Below, one piece after another: positions 1 through 12,024 of a DNA stretch of 34,957 nucleotides. Source of the stretch: Gracilariopsis chorda (Eukaryota; Rhodophyta; Florideophyceae; Gracilariales; Gracilariaceae); contig NBIV01000573.1 of assembly GCA_003194525.1 (NCBI GenBank), positions 1 to 34,957 of the forward strand, given 5' to 3'. Each line of letters starts with the position of its first letter. Positions within the stretch are counted from its first letter, which is position 1. Position numbers and translations under genes: made by a program. Below the pieces are notes generated by a model, which was given only the letters and a program-made list of their open reading frames with translations, was not told the DNA's origin and did no database searches.

Positions 1-2560
1 AAGGCGTTTCGTAAGAGGTGGTGTGACAACAGATTTTATCGAGGTAGGTTGCTAAGACCAGATGAAATCAGGGGTTTGTAAGGATTGGCATAGATCTCGA
101 TTGTCTTGTCTCCGTTTCTGCTTTCGAAGCTTTGAGAACGATTTTATTCGCTAAATTTTGTACCGGATGTATCAAATGGCACATATTGCAGTCTTGAGGG
201 GCTGGTGTTGCATGGCATTTGCTGCGCATCCCGAAGTTGAGGTGCGAAAGGTTCGGTACACTGCAATTTCAACCTCCAAACCTTTCTGATTGTATTGTCT
301 TCGATCTGCAGCCCGCTAACACTACATACTAATCCCATGTTGCGGGGCTTTATTCAAGTCGAATGGAGCTTACTACATGAAAGGTTAACAGTCTTTTTTT
401 TATAGAAATGGTATAAAAAAGCAAGCATGAACTGCATTGGGAAGGGGAGATTTGACTGAGCGCCAAGGCACTAATTGATCTAAACAACGAATTATTTGTC
501 ATGGAGTAGATTGCGATTAACATGATGTTGAACATCTTTTGTTCGGAACTGTGTTCATTTAGTCAGTGTTGTTAGACGTTTGTTGTCCTACAGAAGGCGG
601 TTGCTTTTCCTCCATAATTTGTCAGATGAAGATACGCGAGGCTCTCTGTTTCGTGGATAGCTGTAATGAACGTGTTCCAGTTCAGTCATTTGGATTGACG
701 CAAAGTCGTATTTTCTCTCTGCAGGGTTGTGCTACGAAAGGTGAACAGCTGTCAGAGCTACGTAGAATAAAGCAGTTCCGCTTTCATCGCACCAGGTCCC
801 AGCACAATGAGAATAATATCTTTGAGGAGTGAAGACACGAATGGAGATTTGCTGAGGGGATTTCCTGCGAAACCCATTGCATTTCGGGGCGACCAAGTCT
901 ATACAATAGCTCCAGGGGTTCATGATTCAAATCGTGGATTCATTGGCCGTTCTTTCTAAAGCGAAATGATTGGAACAATGCCGTGCGCTGGTTCACTTGT
1001 ACGGAAATGAATTCTAATCATCAGCTGCAGAAGAAGCGAGCGATTGTGTTCAATCTGTTTTTCTGAGCAGAGCGGTGGGCATGATGGTACCAGTTGTTTT
1101 GGGCGCGATTTGGGCTGCAGTTCCATCTGCGTAGAGAATAGCGGTATTCAATCGACGACAAATGATTAATCGGCAGGGGACATAGATTTCAATGAACAAG
1201 TTCCGTCTGCGCATCTTCAAACATGTGTAGATGCACGCTGCACCGGGATAATGGCTTTCATAGTACACAGTCCCGTTCTGCGCAACATCCTGCCAACGAC
1301 GGGCTTTTGTCCCTGCAACTACAAAGGTAGCCGGGCCTACCAAATAGGATTTCGTCTGCTCCGCATGTACCTGGAGAAATTGCTCCCGCTCACCAAGTAT
1401 CATCTCGCCTACACTTCAAATCAAACCCCATCTAACAAGTCGAGATGCAAGTGTCCCAACTCGCCTCAAATGTATTCAACCAAAAAACCAAACGGTAACA
1501 GAACTTCAGACAAGCGGTTTACAAGACCGAAAGCACAAGTCATTTGTGCTACAACTACAAATACAAACCACCTCACACCACCCAACTGCGATTCCCGTCG
1601 ACGAAGTTTGCGGCTATTCGTTCGACAACTCACACCTATTTCCAGATCCTATTGAAAAGGAATTTGCCATAACCGTATCGCTGTGGGAGCTGCAATTTGT
1701 GCTGAGCCGGTGCGCACAGCACTGAGAAGTGCAGACTGGTCAGGGTTTTCGGGAAGGCATTGAGCACAGAACGTGCTGAAAGTTCGTCACTGATAGGGAA
1801 CGAAGTGCTGCTATCGCCATTATACAAGACAGAGTAGATCGCGCGCTTGCTGTAGGATAGAAACAGAAGAGATTAATGACTACTACCAATAAACTACGGT
1901 TGGTAAAGAGATTATAACTGCTTCTGCGGCGATTACTACGGGCCTAGCGGTAATAACGAAATGCACCTCAAGGCCAACCTGTCGACTACTCTGAATGCCC
2001 GCGTTCTGAATTAACGGACGAAGGTAACGGTTACGCTGCTGGTTTTTCCGGGCGATGAAATAGGAACCCTGAAATAACACAGCTGTAGGAACATGTTCTG
2101 TGGCGACTACTCCGAGTGTTAAGTCACTTTGAACTAATGAGCGCGAACTAACGAGCGTCGCGTGCGGGTCAGCTCGCTGAAGTAGAGTTATTTCAACTAT
2201 AGAAAATTTTGAGCTGCCGCCGGCGGGCAAGTAAAATCCGCGTCCCCACAAAGCGTCGCTCGTGTCCTGTCATACGAAACCATATCGACGTGCTCGGGAT
2301 TCACGTTGAAACACAGGAGTTTCGACTATACAAGGCACGACGTTCCGGGAACTAGAAGGCGTTGACGAGGATATCGGTACGTTACACTTTTGTTACAAAC
2401 CGGACGCCGTACCACGCTCTGATTTTTGCAATACTACAGCCGGTCACAAGGTAAACCTTGAGGATTCAAGGCCATGAACCTGTTCCTTGCGGCGTCCTTA
2501 GTCGATACGTGGCACGTTCTATCGCGCATCACACCACTTTTGATCGCGGGTTTCAACGAG
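1..2560. other. No assignable gene; intergenic or decayed sequence
   Basis: I read both strands and found no recognisable domain, RNA gene or repeat. The longest frames are on the minus strand: 1050-1403, which has an ATG, and 1883-2251, which has no ATG at its upstream end. The lack of repeats shared with the rest of the window makes this stretch differ from what follows. It may be old intergenic sequence. Confidence 0.5.
1050..1403 (-). CDS. Hypothetical ORF, 117 codons
   Basis: This is an ATG-initiated open frame of 117 residues. Its composition looks protein-like, with mixed hydrophobic stretches, several Cys in the middle (one segment reads GAACIYTCLKMRRR) and a basic patch after it. 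I recognise no family. There is no supporting promoter, no neighbouring gene and no second copy in the window. An ORF this long can arise by chance in 35 kb at this base composition, so it is a candidate only. Confidence 0.2.
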   Translation of the reverse strand: MILGEREQFLQVHAEQTKSYLVGPATFVVAGTKARRWQDVAQNGTVYYESHYPGAACIYTCLKMRRRNLFIEIYVPCRLIICRRLNTAILYADGTAAQIAPKTTGTIMPTALLRKTD

Positions 2561-2564
2561 ATAT

Positions 2565-3565
2565 TGACAGTTGAGCACCAGATCCGGAGATATTGCTAGC
2601 ACTGCCGATAAGACAGCACAAAGATTGGCTTTCTCACCACGAGAGACAAACAGCGACGAATTCTCCTGTGAAGAGGTGAAAGAGGTGGAAAAGTTCTGCC
2701 CAACCGACAGTAGAAGAGTAGCCAGTGGCCAAATCTCTCGTGTTTCAGTAATCTGGCACTGACACCATGATCGTTCACTGGACTCTCGCGTGCACGCCGA
2801 TACAGATGGTTTAGCAACAATGCTTTTCAAACAAATGTTCGTAGGGAGAAACCAGCCTGCAAACTTGTTTCTTGTTCTGCTCACTCAGAAAACAGCGCAC
2901 CCATTGATGGACTATCTGCCTGGAATCTACTCTAGCTGTTCTTAGATACAAAGTACCCATTTGAAAACGGCCGATAGAGCATCTGACTCGGAACAATCGG
3001 TTTGTCCGACTCAGTCCATTTCACAGAGCTTGCGAGGCGTAAGCGACGAAGGAAATTTGCAAACTTGCCCTTCGCACCGTGACAGTCGTGACTCCATTCC
3101 ACACAGCAAGCAGCGAGAGAGACAAAAGCAAAATCAAAACCCAAATGGCGCAAATGCGTGTATCCTTGCTGTGGCGTATGACTGTCAATAGAATTCTATT
3201 CGGGCTGCCAGTCCGCAGTGGTGAGGAAAATTCTATTGAACATGCCCCAAATCATCGAAGCGTCGTGAAAGCTGACATGCTCTGTTTGCTCTTGTTCAGG
3301 ACAGCCTGGCCTATGGCCTACTCAATTCAGTATAAAAAGAGCCGGTTTCATCCTAACACCTTCCAGCTCTTCACTGCGTCGCGGCGCGGCCGCCGCAAGC
3401 TCCGCTGCGGTCCTTCCCTTAGGAACCAGCCCTCTTCCGTCCTACCGGGTGAAGCCCATTCAGTCGTAACTGCTTCGCACCAATCACAGGTTTCTGGATC
3501 AAGAAAGGGGGATTGCTCTCTTTCGAAAGGGGCTTCCCTTCTAGGTGCGGGAAGACCAAGCACTA
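2565..3565 (+). repeat. Left arm of a ~1 kb inverted repeat
   Basis: Read forward, this kilobase matches the reverse complement of 17191-18457. The match runs almost throughout, at roughly 85% identity by eye. Anchors shared by both arms include the 'aaagattggctttct' region near 2622, the stretch from the CGTGACAGTCGTGACTCC motif at about 3079 to 'tccttgctgtggcgta', the CAATAGAATTCTATT palindrome near 3188, the TATA region near 3331, and the inner end 'gcgggaagaccaagcact' at about 3565. The outer end fades near 'attgaca' at 2565. No transposase lies in the arm. It is either a long terminal inverted repeat of a large non-autonomous element or an inverted segmental duplication. Confidence 0.8.
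3331..3340 (+). promoter_or_regulatory. TATA-box-like site in the left arm
   Basis: The sequence tataaaaaga is followed about 40 nt later by 'ctcttcactgcg'. In the right arm the matching site reads cataaaaaga, so its TATA core is weakened. A similar TATA followed by 'ctcttcgctgc' lies upstream of the small gene at 18936. Each arm may therefore carry a promoter reading inward, toward the inner arm end. No convincing intact product follows it. Confidence 0.35.
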
Positions 3566-3871
3566 AGCGTCCGATACTGACGGCCTCGCTGTTCCACTCG
3601 CCAATGAAGAGATGCTACCTGCAAAGCTCTCCAAAATTTTGTATTGTGGCCTTTCAATTTCCGTTTCTATCAGATCTTAGTACAAGACTAGCTCTTGGAT
3701 GTATTACTTCAATGGCAGAAAGAAGTTTCATCCACGGGAAGTATTCGTGCGATTAAACAAAAGAAAATATTGTACGACCTGAAAAGCCGTTTACCGTCAT
3801 CTTCGTGCGTTCGCACCATCTTCACAGTCTTTCCTAATCTTTCACAAGTCAACTGCGAACACCATCTCGCT

Positions 3872-4252
3872 ATGCAGTCAAAGGAGACAAACGCTGCACC
3901 TCAACTGCTCCGCTCTAATCCAATCTCCTGTTATGTACCTGAGTTTAACCACGAAAACGTTGTGGTCAATCATCCAAATGGCCAAGAAACCATCCGGCAC
4001 CCTCATATTCGGAGTTTCTCTAGCGATCTAGAACAGCGCGCACACTTTTCTTACACCTCAATCAACCGACAAATTGCAGATAGACAGGGAACCAATCGTT
4101 TTCCTTACCCTATCCTCACCTCACGCGCTGTAAAATATCGCAGAACGCAATATGATGGAGAAAGTGTCGATTCTATGGGCAGCCGCCTGCCGCCCATCTC
4201 CGAAATCACCAGAAACATCACTTCTGAGGTTCATGCTTCCTTTTCCTTTTGA
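3872..4252 (+). CDS. Hypothetical ORF just inside the left arm
   Basis: This ATG-initiated frame has 126 codons, and the frame stays open further upstream (from 3695) without an ATG. The product is polar, with Ser, Arg, Asn and His throughout, and has no membrane segment, no clear domain and no homologous second copy in the window. A run of this length is at the edge of what chance gives in 35 kb. I report it because it is the longest non-transposon frame near the left arm. Confidence 0.18.
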   Translation: MQSKETNAAPQLLRSNPISCYVPEFNHENVVVNHPNGQETIRHPHIRSFSSDLEQRAHFSYTSINRQIADRQGTNRFPYPILTSRAVKYRRTQYDGESVDSMGSRLPPISEITRNITSEVHASFSF

Positions 4253-6539
4253 TATGTCAACGGCACATAACCAAACGCGTAGACCAATGGGAGGTCTTAA
4301 TGGACTTGGAACTTTCTCGTCTGTACCACCTTATTCAAAGCTTGAACCGTGTGGAGCTCTTATATGCATTTTGTCACTCATCCAGATGATCTAAAGAGGT
4401 GGTGGATTTGAGCGACGTATTTCATCTCAATCTCAACCCGGTGTTTACACTTCCAGGCATATGGTTGCGCAACCCTATATGGTGTCCACGCGCGCTGTCC
4501 TGCACTAATCTCAGCCCAGTGCTCCGGTACTCTCCACCACAAATATTTGGTCATCTGGTAGTGGTCTGTCTGCCGCCACGAACACACAGACTACCAACGT
4601 CGTTCCTCATGACTCAGTTAGCGCGTCTCATGGTGTGCCGTTGCTTCGCATCCATAATGGTCTCAATGAAGCCGTGATGTTTAGGGTAAGTGATGATCCA
4701 ATAACTGAATAGGATGGACTTACAATGTGCTCTGAATGCTTGGCGAATACGGAAATATGAAGTCATGGCACAGAAATTCTGGCGCGGGCACACCCTTTTC
4801 GACGATTTGCGGTTGATCCACTTCCGCGAATGTTGGGAACAGTTTCGAGACGAAGGGATTTGAGGAGACATATGCGCAGAGCCCATGCTCAAGCTCCGAA
4901 AACTTCTTCAATGCAGTGTTTGTAGAGCCGCATTTACCTCTCAACGGGCGCGTTCTCTTATATACTATCAAAATCCACACGACTTCTACGACTGTCACTG
5001 GGGTTGCTCAAGGAAGGTTAACAAGACGGTAACGCATACCCGTTCAGCCCGGAACTCGCGCCACTGCTAATCAGAAGTCTCGCTGGAGCAATCCGGCATA
5101 ATAAATGCACACAAATGCCCAGCGTTTGGCTACGTTTCGAAATGGACAGGGTACACTTCCCGTCACTAAAACTCGGTGTACTTGAAGCTTCAACGCCAAT
5201 CCTGCAACTTGTGCAATCGCCGTGTCAACACGTTCAGCAACCTGGCGGTGCGCAGAATAGCTCACGAGCACGAAAATGGTTAGTGGAGTAACCAGATTCG
5301 TGAATGTAGGAAAGATCGGATGCCCCATGTGAAGATGTTTGTTTGGGGAGAGTATGTTTACGACGGTCTTCGTAGCAAACTGTAGAGTAAAAACAGGCCG
5401 TTTTACCTGACATGCTGGAGTTCGAGGTGGTCGACTTCATGTTCTTGTTGTTTTAGGCGGTGTGTCGATGTGTTGTATAGGTTTACCACACCTGCACACA
5501 CGTGAACATGAGGGTACAGAGTAAGCTATTTTTGCAAGTGTTTCACGTGCGCATAGGAGGTACCACGCATATGGATTGCTTTTTCCAAATTTCTAGCACA
5601 GGCTACCGTACGAAAGCGGGATGGCAGTGGTAACGAGGGTTACCGATAATGGGTAGATCGCAGATGATGGTTTATTGGAGCCGAGAACGGGAGCAAGACG
5701 AAAAGAAGTACGCTTAGTGACTTGGCAATGCATCAAAAAGGGATGATTCGAATCGTGGGTGGCAAGTGTTTAAATCATGGGTGGCAGCTATTCACTACGT
5801 GCCATAGCCACCGAGGAAGAAGACGTTTATTCTAAAGAGCGTGAAAACCCCGAAGATTCCGCCTGATTCCTAGTGTTCACGTAGTCATGAACACTGCCGC
5901 TGTTCTACATTTTTTTCTTTGGGATTCGGCTTTGTTGTTTTGCTTCTTCGGTTTGTTCCTTCCCCTCCCACTAATTCCGCTTGTTGACTGTCTACTATTC
6001 TGCTCTATTGCGCTAGGGCCAGAGGACGAGAAGATGTCGTACTGAGACAAGAGTTTTGGCACTTCGCCCGTGCTTCCCATCTGGCAAAAGAGCTTGTCTG
6101 CACGCAAGCCGATGCACCAAAACTGTGATAATTGGAATGAAATTCTATTGGAGCAATTGGTAGCTGCACGCATATATCATCCAAAGCTCCCTTGAGCATG
6201 CACAGAGTCAGGCATGGGCTGACAATGACAGCGGCTTTTGTATACACAGTTTGTTGAATGTGACACGTTTGCGTGGGCGCAAGAGTACCGTTTCTGGAAG
6301 TATTTCTGCAGGAAGACGGCGAACGAACCTGTGTTACAGTCTGCAAACGGTCACTCTGACGAAAATCGTGATTAGCAAAACTCGCTTTCGACACATTTCT
6401 GTGTACAAGTCAGGAAGGACCATCAAATTGCAATCACATGTCTTAGTGGGCTTCTAGTGAACAAGTGAAGCCAAGTTCTGAACATCACGTCCTGCTTCTC
6501 TCGAAGCTGACTCCGTTTTCTACTCATCTCTTGACACTG
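4253..6539. other. No assignable gene
   Basis: Only short frames occur on either strand, and none matches a family I recognise. A two-unit ~22-nt direct repeat occurs around 5751-5790, with 'TGGGTGGCA' in each unit. I see no terminal repeat that would mark the left end of the retroelement that starts downstream. Confidence 0.5.
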
Positions 6540-6580
6540 AAGGGAAGAAGTGGTGAATTCTTTCATTCAGTTTGTTCAAC

Positions 6581-7827
6581 ATGTCCGAATCCGATGCCAT
6601 TTCACCAGTTAATGTCGAACCCGTCCCATTGATCTATGAAAATCTTCGACCCTTAACTCTGGACCAGCTCTGTGCAGCCGATCACCGTACTTTGAAAAAC
6701 TTGTTCACAACTGCTCCAGAGAAGCTTTGTAACAAGCATTCGTCCGTCCCCCGTAGCGCTTACAAGCTGTTTGCGATCGTTCTGGCTTGGCTTGAGCAGC
6801 TCATTGTCAACGAGAACGATCTTTCTGGGGATGGGAATGACGAAACTCGTGAAATGGATCAAATGTTTTCGTTGTCTGTTAATGACCTCGAGACTATGGC
6901 TCACAGCGATCTTCCAAAGCTCGTGAAACTTGCTACCACGTTTATGAGGCTAGGTTTAAACCTCACTCCTAGAGTGTGTGACTTCAACGAGAGAGCCTCT
7001 GTCTGTGGAAGATTCTGAAGTGTCAACTTGCGGTGACTCGGGCAGCCCTAGAACGCAGGGACCTCAATGTTGCAGACAAAGATTCAGTGATTCTGGAAAT
7101 AGTTAATGAGTACCCTCCCCCTCCAGCCAAACGCTCAAACATGCTTTCCGAATTTCTACCAGACGATGGAAACCTGAAGCGTCATAATGCTTATCATGTA
7201 GCTGGAGTTCCCACTGGAGACGGAAATGAGGATGCTTTGGATTTTGGGGCAAGGTTTGGAGGCCCAACGCCCGTACGTCAGAGCCAATTGAAATCTTACC
7301 CGGATCGTTCTACTGTTCTTCTGAATGTACAGGAGTTGATGGGTCCTTCAATTCTTCATTCACTCTGTCAGGAAGGCCTCAATATCGGACTAGTTGTTCG
7401 GAATGTAAGATGGTCTCGTCAGTCGGACGGAAGGCCTTTCAGCTCGATGGAAGAGGCTCTTGCACTCACAAGATGTCTTCACTTTCATCTTTGCAGCTTC
7501 TCGAGCATGGAAGAGGCAATAACAACTGCTCCGTGGACCGAGATAGCGCTCCAAAGACTCTGGGCGCTTCTGGAAGTAGAGAACCTGACATCAGGTCTAA
7601 ACCCACTGACCCGAGACGAAGCCGTTCAACAGCTCCTTCCCTCACGCGGAGTGTACCCCGACGTTGGGATAAGGGTTCAAGCTATGCGATCAATCGTCAA
7701 TCGCTATATATCAGCTGCGTCGACAGCAAGGAATGCAGTGCGGAGCCTTACGAAGCGAGCTCGACCAGGCCAAACGAGACGCACCAGGGCAAGCAGTGGT
7801 CCAAATCACAGCCAAACTCAGTCTTAA
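6581..7827 (+). pseudogene. gag: gag-like ORF of the YR retrotransposon, frameshifted
   Basis: The first ATG of the element (6581) opens a 145-codon frame ending at 7018. The frame one base over is open from about 6982 and runs to 7827. The two segments join naturally by one indel at about 6982-7016. The product is acidic to neutral at the start and has a basic tail rich in Arg, Thr, Ser and Gln (about 7730-7827), as expected of a nucleic-acid-binding gag-like protein. A short internal duplication repeats the residues FSSMEEA at about 7438 and 7500. I see no clean zinc knuckle. The assignment rests mainly on position ahead of RT. Confidence 0.6.
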
Positions 7828-8042
7828 GCAACAATGTCAGAGCAAGTACCTTTGCACTTGCTCCTTTCTTTCGGAAAGGCTGTGTGTCGGGGACCCCGAG
7901 TCCTTTAATTTCTGCGGCCCTGGAGTCTCTAGATTTTCTCTTTCTGGGAAGTAATGCTTGTCAAAGCGCGTTTGGTCCTTTTGGGAGCCAGACTCGTGCG
8001 TCTATTCACTCTGTGGTCAGATGACACTATGTATTGACAAAC

Positions 8043-9977
8043 AAATACAAGATCGAAGGGATCAAAATCTTTCTCTTACCCGATTGGAGCCCACGCTCCT
8101 TCCAGGACATTCCTTCTAATCAAGACCAAAACGTCAAGTAATCTATCCAATTTCTTGGTCAGCTTGAATCTACTGGTCTTGTGCGAGGTGGTTTCGCCCT
8201 GATTAACGCTGAGCGTTTAGACCTACCAACTCTGACTGCACCAGATCATACTTTTTGGCGCAAACGAATTCCCAAGAACATACAGCTCTTATTTGAAGGA
8301 GCGGGGTTCCGTCAGCTTATCAGTGACATGAGAGCCTATGTGTCCTCTTCGATAATTCCTGCTTCTCGAGTTCACTGCCTTCCTGCCCAATATCCTCTCA
8401 TATTGCTTCGCCTTCCGCAAGCAGGAATGCTGCAGTGGTCTTTAATTGACAATGAAGAGGAACAGTATAGAAGCCTTGCAGACTCCATTACAATGACTTC
8501 TTTCGCCGTTATGAAATACAAAGCGAGAGACAGGTTAATCAGCTGGCCCAGGGTTCAGAATTTTTCCATGCCTGACCCACCGCATGTCTGCTTGCCAAGC
8601 TCAGGCCACTTTGCGGACCTTTCTGTTCAAGATACGACACCTCCTCCTTCCAATTTCTTTCTGCATGTTGCTAACATGTTTCAAAACATCATCCTGCCTG
8701 CCCATGTGGCTTCATTGTTCCCCCTGACCCCTACTCCCTTCGGAAATCTCCCGGGAACTCTGAAACGAGATTTTCAGCGCATGCTCGGTTTCAGACTGCA
8801 ACAAAACCAAAAAATGCAACCTTGCCAACGTACGCTACCAATGGGTTTCAAGTGGTCGGTATACACCGGGCACACCTTCGTAGAGTTTTGCTACATGGAA
8901 TCCTTTCAAAATTTCCGGGATACATCACGAATTTTGAATTCCTCCTACTCATTTCCTACCCCAATTCTCTTGCACAGACACATTGGTCTGATTGAACTTA
9001 CTGAACTTGCAGTACTGGTTCTTCATATCATTGGTTACCTCAACATCGTTCTCTTTGGATGTCCTGCAAACCAAGCAACACGGCTTCAACGCACTGTCGA
9101 ATCGGTGCGTCTCAAAAATCACCTATCAGTGAAGTGCTCAAAGTCATCTCCTCTTGGAAAATTGGAAAGGAACCGACTACCCTTCCTCGGATGGAATTGG
9201 TACCTTCGGCAAAACGTATTTCGTCCCAAACCGGAAAAGCTCAATGCCGCCTTGAGAAGCGTTTCAAAAGTCTCCCAAATCTCTTTCAACAAGTCCACAG
9301 TTCGTTCAACAGTTGGAAAACTCTTATGGATCGCATTAGAATGCCGGCCTTTGATGTCAATACTGTATCGCACCTTTCAATATCTTGAAGAGCCTGCAAA
9401 GGTTAATGGCTCAATTCAGCTGGCCATGGTTCGAGAGTTGACGCTCCTAGGCAGACTTCTCCCCTTTGCTGGTATACGCCTAAACCGAGGTTACTGGAAT
9501 CGGATTATCTTTTTCGATGCTTCTGAGAAAGCAGGTGCAGTGGTTTATCGAGACGTCCCACTTCCCTATATTTGGGAACTAGCTTCGATTTCATTCAAAA
9601 GAGGCTCAGAAAGCAGTAATGAGAAGAAAGCTCTCTCAAGATTTGTTCAGGAAAAGATGTGGAGGAGAGCTTTCGTTCACAAATGGCGAAGAAATGAACA
9701 CATTAATGCACTCGAGGCCCATACGGCCGTCCTTGCCCTTGAATGGGCGGCATCTTTTAATATAACTGGACGCAGATTAGGTATCCTCTCCGATTCGATG
9801 GTCGCTATTGGAGCATTTCGAAAGGGTCGCTCCTCTTCAAATTTGATGCACCTGGCTTGCCGACAATATGCAGATCTGTGATTTGCGCACGATTTAGACC
9901 ATCTTTTTGTTCATATTCCAACGCATCTTAACCCCGCCGATGGCCTTTCTCGTACATGTTCAAGGGTGGGGCAGCTA
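8043..9977 (+). pseudogene. Reverse transcriptase-RNase H of the YR retrotransposon
   Basis: The longest frame (8181-9881, 566 codons) lies within one continuous frame running from about 8043 to 9977, with in-frame stops near 8139 (TAA) and at 9879 (TGA). RT landmarks are LPMGFKWSVYTGHTF and, downstream, FLGWNWYLRQNVFRPKPEK. The catalytic YxDD box should lie at 9036, but the sequence there reads Y-L-N-I-V-L-F-G. One residue is missing and the remaining Asp is Asn, so the polymerase is dead. RNase H follows with its acidic residues in place: FFDAS, ALEAH, LSDS and finally HLNPADGLSR after the 9879 stop. The family's role is copying element RNA into DNA. Confidence 0.8.
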
Positions 9978-11135
9978 TGATTCATTTACCGTCTACACCT
10001 GGTCAGCGCCAGCTTGCAGCCCAGGTGAGCCCATATGCCCAGCACGCTGGGCAGAGTCTACTCCATATATACTTTGGACGCCAATGGAAGAAGGCGATCA
10101 GGAAACGATCTGGAGTAAGTAAGGTGAAAACAATAATCAAACCGTTGTACTCTGATGAAAGCAGTCAATGTTTTTCTCTTTACAACCACACGAAGAACTT
10201 TGAACGTCCAAGTGAAGACTTTTTTGCAAGGTATCCGCTCATATCCCTAACAATTTCTCGCAAGACGAAGAACCTCTACCAAGCCGCTTATGTTTCGTTT
10301 ATTAATTCTCTCCGACGGAAGCCCTGTATTCCTCAACAACTCGACGAGTCCCTCGCAAAGTACATACACGAAGCCTATCGTAGCTTCCCATCTGCTGGAA
10401 ATCGTCAGCATGTATATAAACTCTTGGCATTTCTGTCCTTATCTATACCATATATACGAACAAAGCTTGGTCTCTCCTGTCGGGCTTCGAAGGGGTGGCT
10501 CAAGACAAAACCTCCGTTAACAGCATTACCACTCACGAGATCGTCCATGATAGCATTCGCTGAGTACTTCATCACGAAGAATTTTATGTCGGCTGCAGTT
10601 GCACTGTGCGTGCAATCGTCTTGCTGTATGAGAGCTTCAGAGGTTCTTGATCTTTGCGTTGGTGACATCATCCTACCGGGAGATGTTTGAATTGCACATG
10701 CTGGAGACCAGCTGGCGGGTATAAATATTGAGTACTCAAAGACTGGTACTATGCAGTTCACATCATTACGGGACAAATCAGCACTGTCGCTACTTCAAAG
10801 TTACATAGAAAAGGTTCGTGGTGTCCGTCACACGAGGCTGTTTTGATCTGACATACACAAAATATAACAGCCTGTTCAAAGAAGCGGCGCACCACTTTGG
10901 TCTGGATTTCAACCGATTCACTACTCACCCTGCTCGCATAGGAGGGGCCCTTTCGGAATACGTATTTGGACATTCTGCTGAAACTATTGCCCTCACTGGA
11001 CGATGGAAATCGTTTTCCCTGCTGCAGCGCTACCTTACAAATGGGCGAGCAGCTGTCACGCGGATGTCCGTTTCCCTTGAGACAAAAGGGCGCGTGGAAC
11101 AGTATTCTAAGAAGTTTAAAATGCTGCTCCATTGA
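9956..11135 (+). pseudogene. Tyrosine recombinase of the retrotransposon
   Basis: The ATG at 9956 overlaps the end of RNase H in another frame. The reading runs to a TGA at 10688, continues in the same frame to about 10850, then shifts frame and ends at 11135. Despite this damage, the catalytic residues of the tyrosine recombinase family are all present. The first Arg is in CMRASEV (codon at 10631). The beta-strand Lys is in EYSKTG. The HxxR box is HPAR (His 10926, Arg 10935). Trp is in GRWKS (11004). The nucleophilic Tyr is in LLQRYL (11031). In DIRS and Ngaro elements this enzyme integrates a circular DNA copy. One stop and one indel inactivate it. Confidence 0.85.
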
Positions 11136-11165
11136 TGTATTGAGTACCAATGCAATTAAACACAA

Positions 11166-11827
11166 CTCAGAACCCTTTTCGAAGATGCTCTCGCTCCTCT
11201 CTGTTTGGGGTGGGACGCAAAGAGCAACTTTTGCGATGGAGCGACTCGAAGTCGCAATATATCCCTACTCTCACGATGAGAAGTACGGATTTTCTCGGAT
11301 GAGCGAAAGAAGCACCTGGCCCTCAAACCAGGTTTTCCGACACTCAGAAATCAGTTTGGTTCTCTGAAAGGTTATGGGGGCGTACAAAGCGTAATAATAA
11401 ATATAAATTGGTTCTAATCGATCTATGGGTTGTTCTGGCCGCGTACGGCTCGTGGAATAACAGCCTTCTTTTTGGTTGCTTGGCATGGTGATGGTAATCT
11501 ACATAGTGCATCAGGTTTGGACATCCCAGCACGCTGACCAGATAGGTTACAGGAAGCAGATTTGCTGAGTTGGAGATGTTCTGGATGGTTGGTACGGACT
11601 CCGTCTCACCACTCATGAATAGGCTAGCGTGACGGATTATGCGGGACTTAGAACGGAGCAGCTCTGAGCCTAGATATCGTCCTTCATTCTCCACAGCCGC
11701 ACCGCCTCCTCTTCTCCAGGATCGCATTTCTGGCACAGATTTAAGTACTGGGCTCTAGCAACCTAACATAATTACTTGGCATTCCCAAAGTAGAAGATAC
11801 CACAACAGGAAACTGTTGAACATACGA
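11166..11827. other. Spacer between the YR element and the MITE
   Basis: No convincing gene is visible on either strand. The first ~200 bp after the recombinase stop could include the 3' repeat of the YR element, but I found no match to the region upstream of gag. Minus-strand frames here (for example 11344-11736) show no domain. Confidence 0.4.
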
Positions 11828-11835
11828 AGTAAACG

Positions 11836-12018
11836 CCGGGGCATATTTGTGACCAACTATTTTGCCACATGAAGTAGTCAATAGTCAATACTTTTCCAAA
11901 ATTAGTAGTCAAAAACCTTCAATAATAATCAAAAAAAGGATGATCACTACTTCTTTTGCCGAGGTAGTCAGTCACATTCCCCATTGTGGCAAAATAGTCA
12001 GTCATAAATACGCCCCTG
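11836..12018. mobile_element. hAT-like MITE with 8-bp target duplication
   Basis: The ends are inverted repeats of about 35 bp. The left end begins CCGGGGCATATTTGTGACC. The right end, reverse-complemented, begins CAGGGGCGTATTTATGAC. Both continue into ACTATTTTGCCACA. The flanks are AGTAAACG (11828-11835) and AGTAAACT (12019-12026), a 7/8 match and the right length for a hAT target duplication. A CAGGGGC-like terminus is also typical of hAT. The interior has several TAGTCA motifs and no coding capacity. The right target copy overlaps the stop codon region of the adjacent PP2C fragment. Confidence 0.75.
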
Positions 12019-12024
12019 AGTAAA

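Larger units (their letters stand above)
6540..11140 (+). mobile_element. Tyrosine-recombinase retrotransposon (Ngaro/DIRS-like), decayed
   Basis: Three consecutive frames on one strand give the gene order gag-like, RT plus RNase H, then tyrosine recombinase, which is the order in DIRS and Ngaro elements. The recombinase overlaps the end of RNase H by about 20 nt, as is common in these elements. The copy is dead: gag is frameshifted, the RT region has stops near 8139 and 9879, the RT catalytic motif is lost, and the recombinase has a stop at 10688 and a frameshift near 10850. I could not find the split direct or inverted terminal repeats, so the outer limits are approximate. No methyltransferase-like domain was recognised, which slightly favours Ngaro over DIRS/PAT. 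Confidence 0.8.

Noticed and set aside
3079..3756. 225-codon plus-strand frame crossing the inner end of the left arm
   Set aside because: It runs through the TATA region and across the arm boundary, and the right arm does not keep the same frame, so it looks fortuitous.
5740..5760. tRNA B-box-like GATTCGAATC
   Set aside because: No A-box or cloverleaf could be formed around it.
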